Shown here: piece after piece, positions 55,363 through 64,000 of the stretch
Position numbering within the stretch: position 1 is the stretch's first letter
How the letters are laid out: each line of letters begins with the position of its first letter
NCBI GenBank assembly: GCA_029202525.1
Contig: CP119325.1
Location: 3,632,001 to 3,696,000 of the forward strand
Length of the DNA stretch: 64,000 bases
Source: Candidatus Pseudomonas phytovorans
Lineage (GTDB): Bacteria; Pseudomonadota; Gammaproteobacteria; Pseudomonadales; Pseudomonadaceae
Reading direction: 5' to 3'
Notes under the pieces: generated by a model
What the model was told of the DNA's origin: nothing
The model's input: only the letters and a program-made list of their open reading frames with translations
The model's database searches: none
Program-made: the position numbers and the translations under genes

Positions 55363-55977
55363 TCAGCTGCCGGTATATTTCACCGCAGCCGCAGTACGAG
55401 AACTTACCCCAAGCGCCTTGAGCAGTGACGATACATGGATGCGTACGGTAAACGGCGAGATATCCAGAGCCTTGGCAATTTCCTTGTTGGTCTTGCCTTG
55501 GGCAATCAATTGCAGGACTTCATGCTGACGCTGCGTAAGTTGCTCCGCAGCGCTATCGCTGGCGAGGTTGGGCAGCAAGCCTGAAGGCGCGTACTTTACC
55601 AGCACTTCGCCATCGCGCACGGCAAGAATGGCCGCGCCGATCTCGTCTGCGGCAATGCTTTTGCCAATGAACCCATCTACGCCACTCGCCATTACCTGCT
55701 CGATAATAGCGGGGTCATCGACCATCGATACGATGATCAGCGTGGTGCGTCGAAACTGTTGACGTAAGCGTGCAAGGCACTGGATATCCGCCAGCCCAGG
55801 AAAACGCAGGTCCAGGATCAGGGTATCTGGTGCCTCGCCAGTATCGGCCAAGGCCAGCACTTCATCCAGATCGCCGGCTTCCTCTATGCAGGCACCCGGA
55901 ACTACGCGCTGCACAGTGCGCGCCAGGGCCTCCCTGAACAACGGATGGTCATCCGCCACAATGATGCGACACGTCAC
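55363..55977 (-). CDS. NarL/LuxR-family response regulator
   Basis: This protein of about 204 residues has an N-terminal receiver domain (RIIVADDHPLFREAL, phospho-acceptor Asp in LILDLRFPG, Lys in GKS) and a C-terminal LuxR/GerE helix-turn-helix (LTQRQHEVLQLIAQGKTNKE then IAKALDISPFTVRIHVSSLL). The start is placed at a GTG (residue 14 of the longest frame), with GGAG nearby; an ATG at 56016 is the alternative. It is divergent from a hybrid kinase, so the two are likely partners. Confidence 0.9.
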   Translation of the reverse strand: MTCRIIVADDHPLFREALARTVQRVVPGACIEEAGDLDEVLALADTGEAPDTLILDLRFPGLADIQCLARLRQQFRRTTLIIVSMVDDPAIIEQVMASGVDGFIGKSIAADEIGAAILAVRDGEVLVKYAPSGLLPNLASDSAAEQLTQRQHEVLQLIAQGKTNKEIAKALDISPFTVRIHVSSLLKALGVSSRTAAAVKYTGS

Positions 55978-56093
55978 GCCTGGCAACTCCCTGTAGCCGA
56001 GGATTTGGTAGACCATGCTAATTTAGCAGCCACGGATAGAGGGTGCTGCCCACGGATGGCAGCAATGCGACCCCGCGCACAAGGACACTGGCC

Positions 56094-57716
56094 ATGGAAC
56101 CGGATAACAACAACGAACTTGATCAAGCCAACCTGCGGGTCATCGTCGCCTGCTGTGCCCTGGTCTACATGACTGTGCTGGGCTTTCTGCCGGGCAACTC
56201 GCATGCGCCGTACCTGCCGGTCATCTACTACATCAGCGGCTTTGTGCTGGTGTCGATCGTTTTTCGCCAGGCTATTGCCCATTGGCCCGGCAATTACCCC
56301 TGGCGTCGCGTGCTGGGTATGGTGCATGACTACACCGGCACCTGCTTCGGCCTGGTGGTCGGTGGCGAGGCGGCGCTGCCGATCTATGCGGTGATGGTGT
56401 GGGTGAACCTGGGCAACGGCATGCGCTTCGGCTCGCGCTACCTGGCGATTGCCACCGTGCTGGCGCTGGTGGCGTTGCTGGTGGTTTACCAGATCACGCC
56501 CTACTGGCAGGCCAACCCGTTCATGGTGCTGATGCTGCTCACTACCAGTACGGTTATCCCGATCTATGCGCACCTGCTGCTGGAGCGCACGCGCAAGGCC
56601 TCGGAACAGGCTGCGGCGGCCAACCGCGAGAAGTCCCGCTTCCTGGCCCAGGCCAGCCATGACCTGCGCCAGCCTATTCATTCCATCGGCTTGTTCACGG
56701 CGTGCCTGCGTGAGGCGCAGTTGGGCGAAGAGGAGCGGCGGCTGGTGGACAGCATCGACCGCTCGCTGCTCAACGTATCGCAGCTGTTTCGCTCGATTCT
56801 CGACCTCTACACCTTGGACAACGGGCGCGTGCAACCGCGCAGCGAAACATTCGCCCTGGCTGGTTTTCTGGCTGAACTGGTGCGCCAGAACACCGAGGCC
56901 GCGCGCTGGGCCGGTGTGGAGATACGCTTGCGGCCCTGCACGTACTGGACGTGTGCCGACCGCGGCATGCTGGCCACCATGGTGCAGAACGTATTGTCCA
57001 ACTGCTTCAAGTATGCGGCTCATCGCCCGCTGCTGCTGGCGGTACGGCGCTGCGGCAAAGGCCTTGCCATTGTTGTCTACGACCAGGGTCGGGGCATAGA
57101 CGAAGCGCAGCAGCGGTTGGTGTTTGAAGAGTTCTACCGCGTGCGCCAGGTCCGCGACAACGATGTCGAGGGGGTGGGCCTGGGTTTGTCGATTGTGCGG
57201 CGGTTGGGGCATCTGATGGGCCTGGAGGTCCAGTTGCGTTCGCGATTGGGTCATGGCACTGCGGTACGGCTGCAAGGCTTGCCGCAGTTGGCTACGCAAC
57301 CAACCTTGGGGAAGAACGAGTGCGCCTCGGCAGCCCCTGGCCTGCTTGGCGGGCTGCGGGTGTGCCTGGTGGAAGACGACCGTAACGTGCTGCGGGCGAC
57401 ATCGGCGCTGCTGCAGCGCTGGGGTTGCGAAGTGGAGGCGCACAGTTCGCCAGCTGGTTTGAGCAGTGATTGTGAGGTCATCGTCGCCGATTATGACTTG
57501 GGGCAGGAGGCTACCGGTGTGGACTGCATCGACCGGCTGCGGGCCCAGCGCGGCTGGGAAGTACCTGCGTTGATCATGACCGGGCATGACCCGGAGAAGA
57601 TTCAGGCAGTGGTGCATGAGCGTAATATCGCCGTGCTTTCCAAACCGGTGCGCCCTGCCGAGTTGCGAGCGGCCCTGCGCGCGTTGCGAGACGAGCCTGC
57701 GGCGCCGGCCATATAG
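56094..57716 (+). CDS. Hybrid sensor histidine kinase/response regulator
   Basis: This 540-residue protein has about five membrane helices (residues 15-165), then a coiled linker, a histidine kinase domain with phospho-acceptor His in ASHDLRQPIHS (near 188), ATPase boxes NVLSNCFKYA, VYDQGRGI and GVGLGLSIV, and a C-terminal receiver (CLVEDDRN, phospho-acceptor Asp in VIVADYDLG, Lys in LSKPV). HDLRQP-type hybrid kinases like this often pair with NarL regulators, as here with the divergent gene. The signal sensed is unknown. The ATG follows CAAGGA. Confidence 0.9.
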   Translation: MEPDNNNELDQANLRVIVACCALVYMTVLGFLPGNSHAPYLPVIYYISGFVLVSIVFRQAIAHWPGNYPWRRVLGMVHDYTGTCFGLVVGGEAALPIYAVMVWVNLGNGMRFGSRYLAIATVLALVALLVVYQITPYWQANPFMVLMLLTTSTVIPIYAHLLLERTRKASEQAAAANREKSRFLAQASHDLRQPIHSIGLFTACLREAQLGEEERRLVDSIDRSLLNVSQLFRSILDLYTLDNGRVQPRSETFALAGFLAELVRQNTEAARWAGVEIRLRPCTYWTCADRGMLATMVQNVLSNCFKYAAHRPLLLAVRRCGKGLAIVVYDQGRGIDEAQQRLVFEEFYRVRQVRDNDVEGVGLGLSIVRRLGHLMGLEVQLRSRLGHGTAVRLQGLPQLATQPTLGKNECASAAPGLLGGLRVCLVEDDRNVLRATSALLQRWGCEVEAHSSPAGLSSDCEVIVADYDLGQEATGVDCIDRLRAQRGWEVPALIMTGHDPEKIQAVVHERNIAVLSKPVRPAELRAALRALRDEPAAPAI

Positions 57717-57723
57717 GCCGGCG
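57703..57723 (+). terminator. Palindrome over the kinase stop codon
   Basis: CGCCGGCC-ATATA-GGCCGGCG is a perfect 8-base inverted repeat spanning the TAG stop. There is no T-run, so it is only a possible terminator between convergent genes. Confidence 0.5.
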
Positions 57724-57748
57724 CGGGGGCGCAAGCGCTGTGCGTGGG

Positions 57749-58048
57749 TTATTGCAGGATGATGGCCTGACCTTCCTTCATGCACGACGGCGTGGGCTCA
57801 TACAGGCCCATGCCGGCCACGGCGACGATGCCGCCGCTGGGCATCTGGCACTCGTACTGGCCTTTTGCGGTGGTGGCGGTGTAGTAGGTGATGGTGCTGT
57901 CATTGCGCACATCGGCCACTTTCGAGACCTTGGTGTTGAGGACGAACTCGGTGCGCTGCTTGAGCGTGTCTTCGGAAGGTTTGATGGTCTGGCAGCCGGT
58001 GACGCCGACCAGCAGGGCGGCACTGAGGGCGAACTTGAAGGGGTGCAT
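57749..58048 (-). CDS. Small lipoprotein of unknown function
   Basis: This 99-residue protein has a lipoprotein signal peptide with a lipobox (LLVGVTGC, cleavage before Cys). The mature part of about 80 residues has two more Cys (YECQMPSG and PTPSCMKEG) that may form a disulphide. I do not recognise a family or a function. The ATG has a modest upstream AAGGAAG. It is convergent with the hybrid kinase. Confidence 0.8.
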   Translation of the reverse strand: MHPFKFALSAALLVGVTGCQTIKPSEDTLKQRTEFVLNTKVSKVADVRNDSTITYYTATTAKGQYECQMPSGGIVAVAGMGLYEPTPSCMKEGQAIILQ

Positions 58049-58154
58049 GATGAGGGCTTCCTTGGCGTTGTTATCGCTGGACTATAACGCCGAGGGACGA
58101 GGTGGGCGATTAGGGCAGATGTACGAGATGGCCCTTGGCCTTTATGTACACCTC

Positions 58155-58253
58155 GCCGGCCTTTTCGCGGGCTTGCCCGCTCCCACAGGGACTGCACAGT
58201 TTCCAGCAGTTGCGCTTTACCTGTGGGAGCGGGCACGCCCGCGAAGAGGCCGG
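58155..58253. repeat. REP pair (REPIN) after paaZ
   Basis: Facing units CCTTTTCGCGGGCTTGCCCG and GAGCGGGCACGCCCGCGAAG are separated by about 40 bases, in the gap of about 200 bases between the small lipoprotein gene start and paaZ end. Confidence 0.85.
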
Positions 58254-58266
58254 TAGCATCAATACA

Positions 58267-60321
58267 TTACTTCGGCTGTTTCAACACCAGGGTCAGGATG
58301 TCATAACTGGCCACCAGTTCGCCTAGCTGGTTGGTCACTTCCACATCCCACGCCACAACACCCTGCGGCTGGCCCAGCGGGCTGGTCTTGCCCTGGTCGA
58401 TCTTGCGCTTGCAGGTCAGCCGCGCCTGGATGGTATCGCCGATACCCACCGGGTTGATGAAGCGCAGGGTATCCAGCCCATAGTTGGCCAGCACCGGCCC
58501 GGCACCGGGCGACACGAACAGGCCCGCAGCCGCCGACAGCACGAAATAGCCATGGGCAATGCGCTTGCCGAACTGCGATTCCTTGGCCGCGATCTCGTCA
58601 AAGTGCATGTAGAAGTGATCACCCGACAGGCAGCCAAAGTTGACCAGGTCGGCTTCGGTGACGGTGCGGCGGTGGGTAAGGAGCGATTCGCCGATGCGCA
58701 ACTGCTCGAAGTAGCGGCGGAACGGGTGCACTTCGGTCTCGATCACTTCGCCACCGCGCACGTATTCGCCAGTGACAGCCGTGAGCATGCTCGGCGAACC
58801 CTGTACTGCGGCGCGCTGCAGGTAGTGTTTGACCGCGCGCAGGCCGCCCAGCTCCTCACCGCCGCCGGCCCGGCCTGGCCCGCCGTGCTTGAGCTGCGGC
58901 AGTGGCGAGCCGTGGCCGGTGGACTCCTTGGCGGCTTCGCTGTCCAGTACCAGCAGGCGGCCATGCCAGGCTGCCGCCACCGGAATGGCCTTGGCGGCCA
59001 CACTGCGGTCCGCGGTGACCAAGGTCGCCACCAGGCTGCCTTTGCCTCGGGCAGCCAGCGCCAGGGCTTCATCCAGGTCGTCGTAGGCCATCAGCGTGCT
59101 GACCGGGCCGAACGCTTCAATATCGTGGGCGCCGCCCTCGGCATGCGGGTCGCGGGCCAGCAGCAGGGTCGGGGCAAAGAATGCGCCCTCGGCCACGCCC
59201 TCACCACGCGGAGCGAAGCCATCGCTGGCGCCGAACAGCTGGTCGCAGCTCTGTAGCAGGCTGCGCACCCGCTCGGCCACGTCGTGCTGCTGGTCGTGGG
59301 AGGCCAGCGCGCCCATGCGTACACCTTCCAGCGACGGGTCACCGACCACCACCTTGCTCAACCGCTCGCGCAAGCGGGTGGCCACCGCGTCGATATGTTT
59401 GGCCGGGACGATGGCGCGGCGGATGGCGGTGCATTTTTGCCCGGCCTTGGTGGTCATTTCACGCACCACCTCCTTGATGTACAGGTCGAACTCTTCGCTG
59501 TCCGGGGTCACATCCGGGCCGAGAATGGCGCAGTTCAGCGAGTCGGCTTCTGCAGTGAAGGGTACCGAGTTACGGATCAGGTTGGGCGTGACGCGCAGTT
59601 TGGCGGCGGTGTCGGCAGAGCCGGTGAACGTCACCACATCCTGGCCTTGCAGGCGATCGAGCAGGTCGCCGGTGCCGCCAATCACCAGCTGCAGGCTGCC
59701 CTCTGGCAGCAAGCCGGAGGCATTCATCAGGCGTACCACAGCTTCGGTCAGGTAGCTGGTGGAAGTAGCCGGTTTGACGATGCACGGCATGCCCGCCAGG
59801 AAAGTCGGGGCGAACTTCTCCAGCATGCCCCAGATCGGGAAGTTGAAGGCGTTGATGTGCACCACCACCCCTGCGCGCGGCACCAGGATGTGGCTGCCGG
59901 CGAAGTGGCCCTGCTTGCCCAGCGCGATGGCCGGGCCTTCGTGCACCAGGTTGCCCGACGGTAGCTCGCGGCTGCCGATGCCGGCATAAGAGAACAACGT
60001 GGCGTTACCGCCTTCGATGTCGATCCAGCTGTCGGCGCGGGTGGCGCCGCTATGGTGGGACAGGGCGTAGAGCTGTTCCTTGCGCTCGGCCAGGTACAGG
60101 GCGAGCGCCTTGAGGCGTGCAGCGCGTTGCTGGAAGTCCATGGCCATCAGGCTGGCCAGGCCGCGGGCACGGGCAAAGTCCACGGCTTCGGCGAAGTCCG
60201 GGCGTTCCTCGTGGCTGTACGCGATTACGTGGCCGTCAAGGGCGCTGCGCAGGGCCTGGGCGCCGTGCTGGCCAAGCCAGCGGCCGGCGATGAAGCTTTG
60301 CAGAGTAGGGGCGGCAGACAT
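58267..60321 (-). CDS. paaZ: PaaZ/PhaL: oxepin-CoA hydrolase and aldehyde dehydrogenase
   Basis: This 684-residue bifunctional enzyme of aerobic phenylacetate degradation opens the oxepin-CoA ring and oxidises the aldehyde. The N-terminal aldehyde dehydrogenase (about 1-520) has FTGSADTAAKLR, catalytic Glu in FTAEADSLN and Cys in TTKAGQKCTAIRR. The C-terminal MaoC-type hydratase (about 540-684) has CLSGDHFYMHFDEIAA with the catalytic Asp and His, then KRIAHGYFVLS. The start is the ATG with GGAG six bases upstream. P. putida nomenclature calls it PhaL. The porin and permease of the same pathway follow upstream on the same strand. Confidence 0.95.
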   Translation of the reverse strand: MSAAPTLQSFIAGRWLGQHGAQALRSALDGHVIAYSHEERPDFAEAVDFARARGLASLMAMDFQQRAARLKALALYLAERKEQLYALSHHSGATRADSWIDIEGGNATLFSYAGIGSRELPSGNLVHEGPAIALGKQGHFAGSHILVPRAGVVVHINAFNFPIWGMLEKFAPTFLAGMPCIVKPATSTSYLTEAVVRLMNASGLLPEGSLQLVIGGTGDLLDRLQGQDVVTFTGSADTAAKLRVTPNLIRNSVPFTAEADSLNCAILGPDVTPDSEEFDLYIKEVVREMTTKAGQKCTAIRRAIVPAKHIDAVATRLRERLSKVVVGDPSLEGVRMGALASHDQQHDVAERVRSLLQSCDQLFGASDGFAPRGEGVAEGAFFAPTLLLARDPHAEGGAHDIEAFGPVSTLMAYDDLDEALALAARGKGSLVATLVTADRSVAAKAIPVAAAWHGRLLVLDSEAAKESTGHGSPLPQLKHGGPGRAGGGEELGGLRAVKHYLQRAAVQGSPSMLTAVTGEYVRGGEVIETEVHPFRRYFEQLRIGESLLTHRRTVTEADLVNFGCLSGDHFYMHFDEIAAKESQFGKRIAHGYFVLSAAAGLFVSPGAGPVLANYGLDTLRFINPVGIGDTIQARLTCKRKIDQGKTSPLGQPQGVVAWDVEVTNQLGELVASYDILTLVLKQPK

Positions 60322-60357
60322 GCTGTTCTCCATGCTGTTCAAATGTAGGGGGCGCTG

Positions 60358-61611
60358 TTACCACAGCGCCAGGGTGTAGCCGATGATCAGGCGGTTTTCG
60401 TCCACAGCGTTGGTCAGGCCATTGCCGGAACGGAAGGTGACGTTGCGCCAGCGCAGGCTGACGTCCTTGAACGGACCGCTCTGGATGACGTAGGTGATGT
60501 CGGTGTCGCGCTCACGTTCGCGGCCATTGCTGACCGTGGCGGTTTCGGCGTGGCGGCCGTCGGTGTAGCGCGTCATGAAGCTCAGGCCGGGGATGCCCAT
60601 CGCAACAAAGTCGTAGTCGTAGCGCACTTGCCAGGAGTCCAGCCCGGCGCGGGTGAAGGTGTTGTAGGTCACCAGGTTGACGGTGAACGGGTCGCCGCCG
60701 TTGACGAACGGGAAGGCACTGTCGCCCGACATTTGCTGCCAGGTGGCCGTGAACTTGTGGGCCCGCACGCCCAGGGTGAACATGGCGTTGAAGTTGCGGT
60801 TGTCGATGTTGCCGGCGCGCTCGGCGCCATCGTTACGGCTGTCGAAGTAACGCAGATCGCTGCGCAGGCTTATGCCTTCGGCCAGCGGGCGGGTGTCGAT
60901 CAGGCCGAAAAACTGCTGGCGGTAGATGTCTTCGAGCTTGGCGTAGTAGTAGCTGACGCTGGTTTGCGGGGTGATGGCGTAGCTGCCACCGCCAAAGTCC
61001 AGGTGGTCGCTGCTGGCAGCGCCATAGCCAATATCGTCGCGCCCCGAGGAATCGCGCAGGTTCGCCTTGGTCAGGCGGCCGGCGTTGAAGGTAAGGCCTT
61101 CAAGGTCCTGGCTGGTCAGCAGGCCGCCCTGGAAGGTGGACGCCAGCAGGCGGGTGTCGTTGTATACCACCACCGGCAAGATCGGTTGCAGCGTGCCCAG
61201 GCGCAGGGTGCTCTTGGAGACGCGTACCTTGCCGGTGAGGCCCAGCTCGCTGTAGTCGTCGACGGGTTCGTGGCTGTTTGGGCCGAAGGGCAGTAGCCCG
61301 GTGTTGCGGCGGTCGCGGCTGGAGTCGAGCTTGATGCCCAGCTGCCCCATGGCGTCGACACCGAAACCGACCGGGCCCTCGGTGAAGCCCGATTCCAGCT
61401 TGGCGGTAAAGCCCTGACCCCATTCCTCCGCCTTTGCCTGGGGGGCATTGCTTTGACGGAAGTCGCGATTGATGTAGTGGTTGCGCAGCTCCAGGCGCGC
61501 GTGGCTGTCGCCGATGAAGTCGGCCAGCGCTGGCAATGGCAAAGCGAGGGTGGCCAGACAGGCAGCTGACATGAAGTGCGTGCGGTTCATTGTTGTTGTT
61601 TTACCCGACAT
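60358..61611 (-). CDS. phaK: Phenylacetate-specific porin PhaK, OprD family
   Basis: This 417-residue outer-membrane channel has a signal peptide ending near PALADF. The OprD-family pattern is clear: LRNHYINRDFRQS, KAEEWGQGFTAKLESGFTEG, WQVRYDYDFVAMGIPGLSF and a C-terminal DENRLIIGYTLALW with a final Trp. It is similar to the BenF-like porin at 23-24 kb. Its place next to paaZ, the permease and the PaaE gene supports a phenylacetate role. The ATG follows AAGGAAG. Confidence 0.93.
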   Translation of the reverse strand: MSGKTTTMNRTHFMSAACLATLALPLPALADFIGDSHARLELRNHYINRDFRQSNAPQAKAEEWGQGFTAKLESGFTEGPVGFGVDAMGQLGIKLDSSRDRRNTGLLPFGPNSHEPVDDYSELGLTGKVRVSKSTLRLGTLQPILPVVVYNDTRLLASTFQGGLLTSQDLEGLTFNAGRLTKANLRDSSGRDDIGYGAASSDHLDFGGGSYAITPQTSVSYYYAKLEDIYRQQFFGLIDTRPLAEGISLRSDLRYFDSRNDGAERAGNIDNRNFNAMFTLGVRAHKFTATWQQMSGDSAFPFVNGGDPFTVNLVTYNTFTRAGLDSWQVRYDYDFVAMGIPGLSFMTRYTDGRHAETATVSNGRERERDTDITYVIQSGPFKDVSLRWRNVTFRSGNGLTNAVDENRLIIGYTLALW

Positions 61612-61629
61612 GGTTGTTCTTCCTTGAGG

Positions 61630-63192
61630 TCAGTGCTTGCTGGCGCCGGCGGCACCGATACCGGTCATGGAGCGGATGAACTGGGCCAGGTAGCGGCCAC
61701 GCTCTTCACTGGCACGTTCGGAACTGTCGGTCACCGAGAACACCCAGGCACTCAGGAATGCCAGGCTCATGGAGAACAACGCCGGGTTGCTGTACGGGAA
61801 CAGCGCTGTTTCGTGATGCAGCACGTTGACCCACACGGCCGGGCCCAGGACCACCAGCAACACCGCCGAGGCCAGGCCGGCCATGCTGCCGCACACCGCG
61901 CCGCGTGTGGTCAGGCCTTTCCAGAACATCGAGAGCAGCAGCACCGGGAAGTTGACGGAGGCCGCCACGGCCAGCACCAGGCCGGAGAGGAAGGCAATGT
62001 TCTGCGACTCGAACATCAGGCCGAGCATGACCGCCAGCAGGCCGATCAGCAGGGTGGCGATACGCGATACGCGCATTTCCTCCTGCTCCGTGGCTTTGCC
62101 TTGGCGGATGACGCAGGCATACAGGTCGTGGGATACCGCCGATGCACCCGACAGCGCCAGGCCGGCGACCACGGCCAGGATGGTGGCGAAGGCCACGGCA
62201 GAGATGAAGCCAAGGAACAGGTTGCCACCAACTGCCTGGGCCAGGTGCACGGCGATCATGTTGCCGCCACCAATGATTGCACCGGTCGCGTCGCGGTAGG
62301 ACGGCTCGGTGCCGACCATGACGATGGCGCCAAAGCCGACAATGATCAGTAGCAGGTAGAAGTAACCGATGAAGCCGGTGGCGTAGAACACGCTCTTGCG
62401 TGCTTCCTTGGCGTCACTGACCGTGAAGAAGCGCATCAGGATATGCGGCAGGCCAGCGGTGCCGAACATCATGCCCAAGCCGAGAGAAATGGCATCTACC
62501 GGGTTGGACAGTAAGCCGCCCGGGGCCATGATCGCCTGGCCCTTGGCATGCACGGCCACAGCGCTGGCAAACATGGCCTCGGTGCTGAAGCCGAAATGCT
62601 TGAGCACCATGAAGGCCATGAAACTGGTGCCCGACAGCAGCATCACCGCCTTGATGATCTGCACCCAGGTGGTGGCGAGCATGCCGCCGAAGGTGACGTA
62701 GGCAACCATCAGCACGCCGACCAGCATCACTGCGTACAAGTAGCTGATACCGAACAACAGTTCGATCAGCTTGCCGGCGCCGACCATCTGCGCCACCAGG
62801 TACATCAATGCCACGACCAAGGTGCCGAACGCCGAAGTCAGGCGCACCGGTGTTTGCGCCAGGCGGTAGCTGACCACGTCGGCAAATGTGTACTTGCCCA
62901 GGTTGCGCAGGCGCTCGGCGATCAGGAACAGAATGATCGGCCAGCCGGCCAGCACGCCCAGGGCATACAGCAGGCCGTCATAGCCGTTCATGAACATCAT
63001 CGCGGAAATGCCCAGGAAGGAGGCGGCGCTGATCATGTCGCCAGCGATCGCCAGGCCGTTCTGCATGCCGGTCAGCCCGCCGCCTGCGGTGTAGAAGTCG
63101 CTGGCAGAGCGGGTGCGCAGGGCAGCCCAGCGCGTGACCAGCAGGGTGAAACAGACGAACACCATGAACATCGAGATGGCGGTCCAGTTCAT
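61630..63192 (-). CDS. Sodium:solute symporter, probable phenylacetate permease (ActP/PhaJ-like)
   Basis: This 520-residue symporter has about 13 helices. It is close to the ActP acetate permease: ASDFYTAGGGLTGMQNGLAIAGDMISAAS, then KYTFADVVSYRL, and GLPHILMRFFTVSDAKEARKS. In P. putida the pha cluster contains such a permease for phenylacetate (PhaJ). Its ATG overlaps the stop of the DUF485 gene (ATGA), so the two are translationally coupled, as ActP and YjcH are. The ATG is preferred to a GTG three codons upstream. Confidence 0.92.
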   Translation of the reverse strand: MNWTAISMFMVFVCFTLLVTRWAALRTRSASDFYTAGGGLTGMQNGLAIAGDMISAASFLGISAMMFMNGYDGLLYALGVLAGWPIILFLIAERLRNLGKYTFADVVSYRLAQTPVRLTSAFGTLVVALMYLVAQMVGAGKLIELLFGISYLYAVMLVGVLMVAYVTFGGMLATTWVQIIKAVMLLSGTSFMAFMVLKHFGFSTEAMFASAVAVHAKGQAIMAPGGLLSNPVDAISLGLGMMFGTAGLPHILMRFFTVSDAKEARKSVFYATGFIGYFYLLLIIVGFGAIVMVGTEPSYRDATGAIIGGGNMIAVHLAQAVGGNLFLGFISAVAFATILAVVAGLALSGASAVSHDLYACVIRQGKATEQEEMRVSRIATLLIGLLAVMLGLMFESQNIAFLSGLVLAVAASVNFPVLLLSMFWKGLTTRGAVCGSMAGLASAVLLVVLGPAVWVNVLHHETALFPYSNPALFSMSLAFLSAWVFSVTDSSERASEERGRYLAQFIRSMTGIGAAGASKH

Positions 63193-63497
63193 TGTGCGCA
63201 CTCCTGCTTGACCTTTTCATTGAGCGGGTCCAGCACATTGTTGGCGCGGTGCACGTAGATGCCGGTCAGGGCAAAAGACACCAGCACCATCAGCACACCG
63301 ACCAGCATGCCGACGGTAGTGACGCCGCCGCTGAGGGACTGGCCAAGGGTGCTGGGAGAGAACGCCACCAGCAGGACGAAGCCGTAGTAGATCACCAGCA
63401 TGGCCAGGGTCAGGCTGCCGTTGAGGCGGCGTTTACGCCGCACCAGGTGCTGGAAGTCGGGGTGGTTGGCGATGCTTTCTATGCGTTCGGGTGTCAT
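63189..63497 (-). CDS. DUF485 membrane protein, partner of the symporter
   Basis: This 102-residue protein has two membrane helices (about 27-50: TLAMLVIYYGFVLLVAF; about 60-82: GMLVGVLMVLVSFALTGIYV) with the DUF485 pattern HPDFQHLVRRKRRLNG at the start and YVHRANNVLDPL at the end. DUF485 proteins accompany ActP-like symporters (YjcH in E. coli). The start is the ATG in MTPERIESIANH. It overlaps the symporter gene downstream. Confidence 0.92.
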   Translation of the reverse strand: MTPERIESIANHPDFQHLVRRKRRLNGSLTLAMLVIYYGFVLLVAFSPSTLGQSLSGGVTTVGMLVGVLMVLVSFALTGIYVHRANNVLDPLNEKVKQECAQ

Positions 63498-63564
63498 GGG
63501 TTGCGATCTCTTGGTGTTGTAATTGTTTTTTGTGAGGTCACGCGGGGTGTTGCAGTGCAGCTGA

Positions 63565-63660
63565 TGGCCTCTTCGCGGGTAAACCCGCTCCCACAGGGAC
63601 CCCATAAAGGCTGGTCGCGACGCTCTATCTGTGGGAGCGGGCGCGCCCGCGAAGCAGGCG
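63565..63660. repeat. REP pair (REPIN) between DUF485 gene and paaE
   Basis: Facing units GGCCTCTTCGCGGGTAAACC and GAGCGGGCGCGCCCGCGAAG are separated by about 40 bases. Confidence 0.86.
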
Positions 63661-63668
63661 ACGCGGTG

Positions 63669-64000
63669 TCAGAGCTGGTCGAAGTCGAGCACCACCTTGT
63701 CGCTCACCGGGTAGGTCTGGCACGACAGCACATAGCCAGCTGCCACTTCGTAGTCTTCCAGGGCATGGTTGCTGTCCATTTCCACTTCGCCCTCGATTAC
63801 CCGGCACTTGCAGGTCGAGCACACGCCGGCCTTGCACGAGTAGGGCAGCTCGGCGCCGATGGCATTGCCGGCGTCCAGCACGTTCTGGGTGTTGCGTGGC
63901 AAATCGAAGGTGAGGGCACGGCCGTCGCTGATCACGGTAATGTGGCTGAGCGCCGCATCCACCTGGCGTGCCGCCTCACGGGCTTCGCGGCGGGTTTCGT
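63669..64000 (-). CDS. paaE: Phenylacetyl-CoA epoxidase reductase PaaE, C-terminal part
   Basis: This gene is truncated by the right edge; the frame is open to position 64000. The visible C-terminal 110 residues are a plant-type [2Fe-2S] ferredoxin domain: SCKAGVCSTCKC with the fourth Cys in LSCQTYP. PaaE feeds electrons from NADPH to the PaaABCD ring-epoxidising complex. The upstream part (flavin and NADP domains) lies outside the window. It is next to the pha transport genes, consistent with the phenylacetate cluster continuing to the right. Confidence 0.88.
   Translation of the reverse strand, partial: ETRREAREAARQVDAALSHITVISDGRALTFDLPRNTQNVLDAGNAIGAELPYSCKAGVCSTCKCRVIEGEVEMDSNHALEDYEVAAGYVLSCQTYPVSDKVVLDFDQL

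Noticed and set aside
55974..57785. 603-residue antisense open frame opposite the hybrid kinase
   Set aside because: The kinase motifs on the plus strand are complete, so this is a shadow.

Overview
The window reads as a high-G+C gammaproteobacterial chromosome, most likely a Pseudomonas of the P. putida group. The reasons are the many paired REP palindromes of the P. putida type (core close to GCGGG-N4-CCCGC next to GGGAGCGGG), a lipopeptide synthetase followed by macAB, a complete ben benzoate operon under a BenR/XylS-type regulator, OprD-family substrate-specific porins, and pha/paa phenylacetate genes. No rRNA, tRNA, CRISPR array or insertion sequence was seen.

Layout. 1-7.5 kb: the 3' end of a nonribosomal peptide synthetase (A domain, carrier domain, two thioesterases), a MacA/MacB export pair and a LuxR-type regulator. 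The A domain carries an in-frame REP pair, and its pocket residues read as a serine code, so a putisolvin-like lipopeptide is the best guess. 7.7-9.5 kb: a HisN-like phosphatase and a lipoprotein. 9.5-15.3 kb: a proVWX quaternary-amine importer between a LysR and a GlxA-type AraC regulator. 15.5-24.5 kb: benR and benABCD-K-E-F, with a Pm-like promoter carrying two BenR half-sites 21 bp apart. 24.5-29.5 kb: a DUF457-type membrane protein, a LysR regulator, a cold-shock protein, an old-yellow-enzyme reductase and an aldo/keto reductase. 29.7-30.5 kb: a small A+T-richer RHS-core gene, probably acquired. 30.5-34.5 kb: a glycerate/sugar-acid module (MFS permease, CdaR-type regulator, glycerate kinase).

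34.6-43.5 kb is one long minus-strand block: a large multicopper oxidase, a SCO1-cytochrome c fusion, a GGDEF-EAL protein overlapping a PhnD-like binding protein, and an orphan tyrosine recombinase. 43.7-46.6 kb: a TPP riboswitch followed by two different TenA-family genes and codA, a likely pyrimidine/thiamine salvage unit. 46.7-52.6 kb: a KfrA-like coiled-coil protein, an isolated crtZ, a BASS transporter, a DyP peroxidase, a Tat-exported aldo/keto reductase and a transporter. 52.7-55.3 kb: small stress-associated genes (KGG protein, nucleosidase, acidic protein, truncated metallothionein, ClpP-like protein). 55.4-58.0 kb: a divergent response regulator/hybrid kinase pair and a small lipoprotein. 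58.2-64 kb: phenylacetate genes (paaZ, PhaK porin, acetate/phenylacetate-type symporter with its DUF485 partner, and the end of paaE).

The main physiological themes are aromatic-acid catabolism (benzoate and phenylacetate, each with its own porin and permease), quaternary-amine and sugar-acid uptake, and lipopeptide production. The strongest unusual signals are the in-frame REPIN inside the synthetase A domain, the GGDEF-EAL/PhnD-like overlap, the TPP-controlled TenA-TenA-CodA unit, the truncated metallothionein minigene and the RHS stub. All identifications come from reading motifs; no database search was run.
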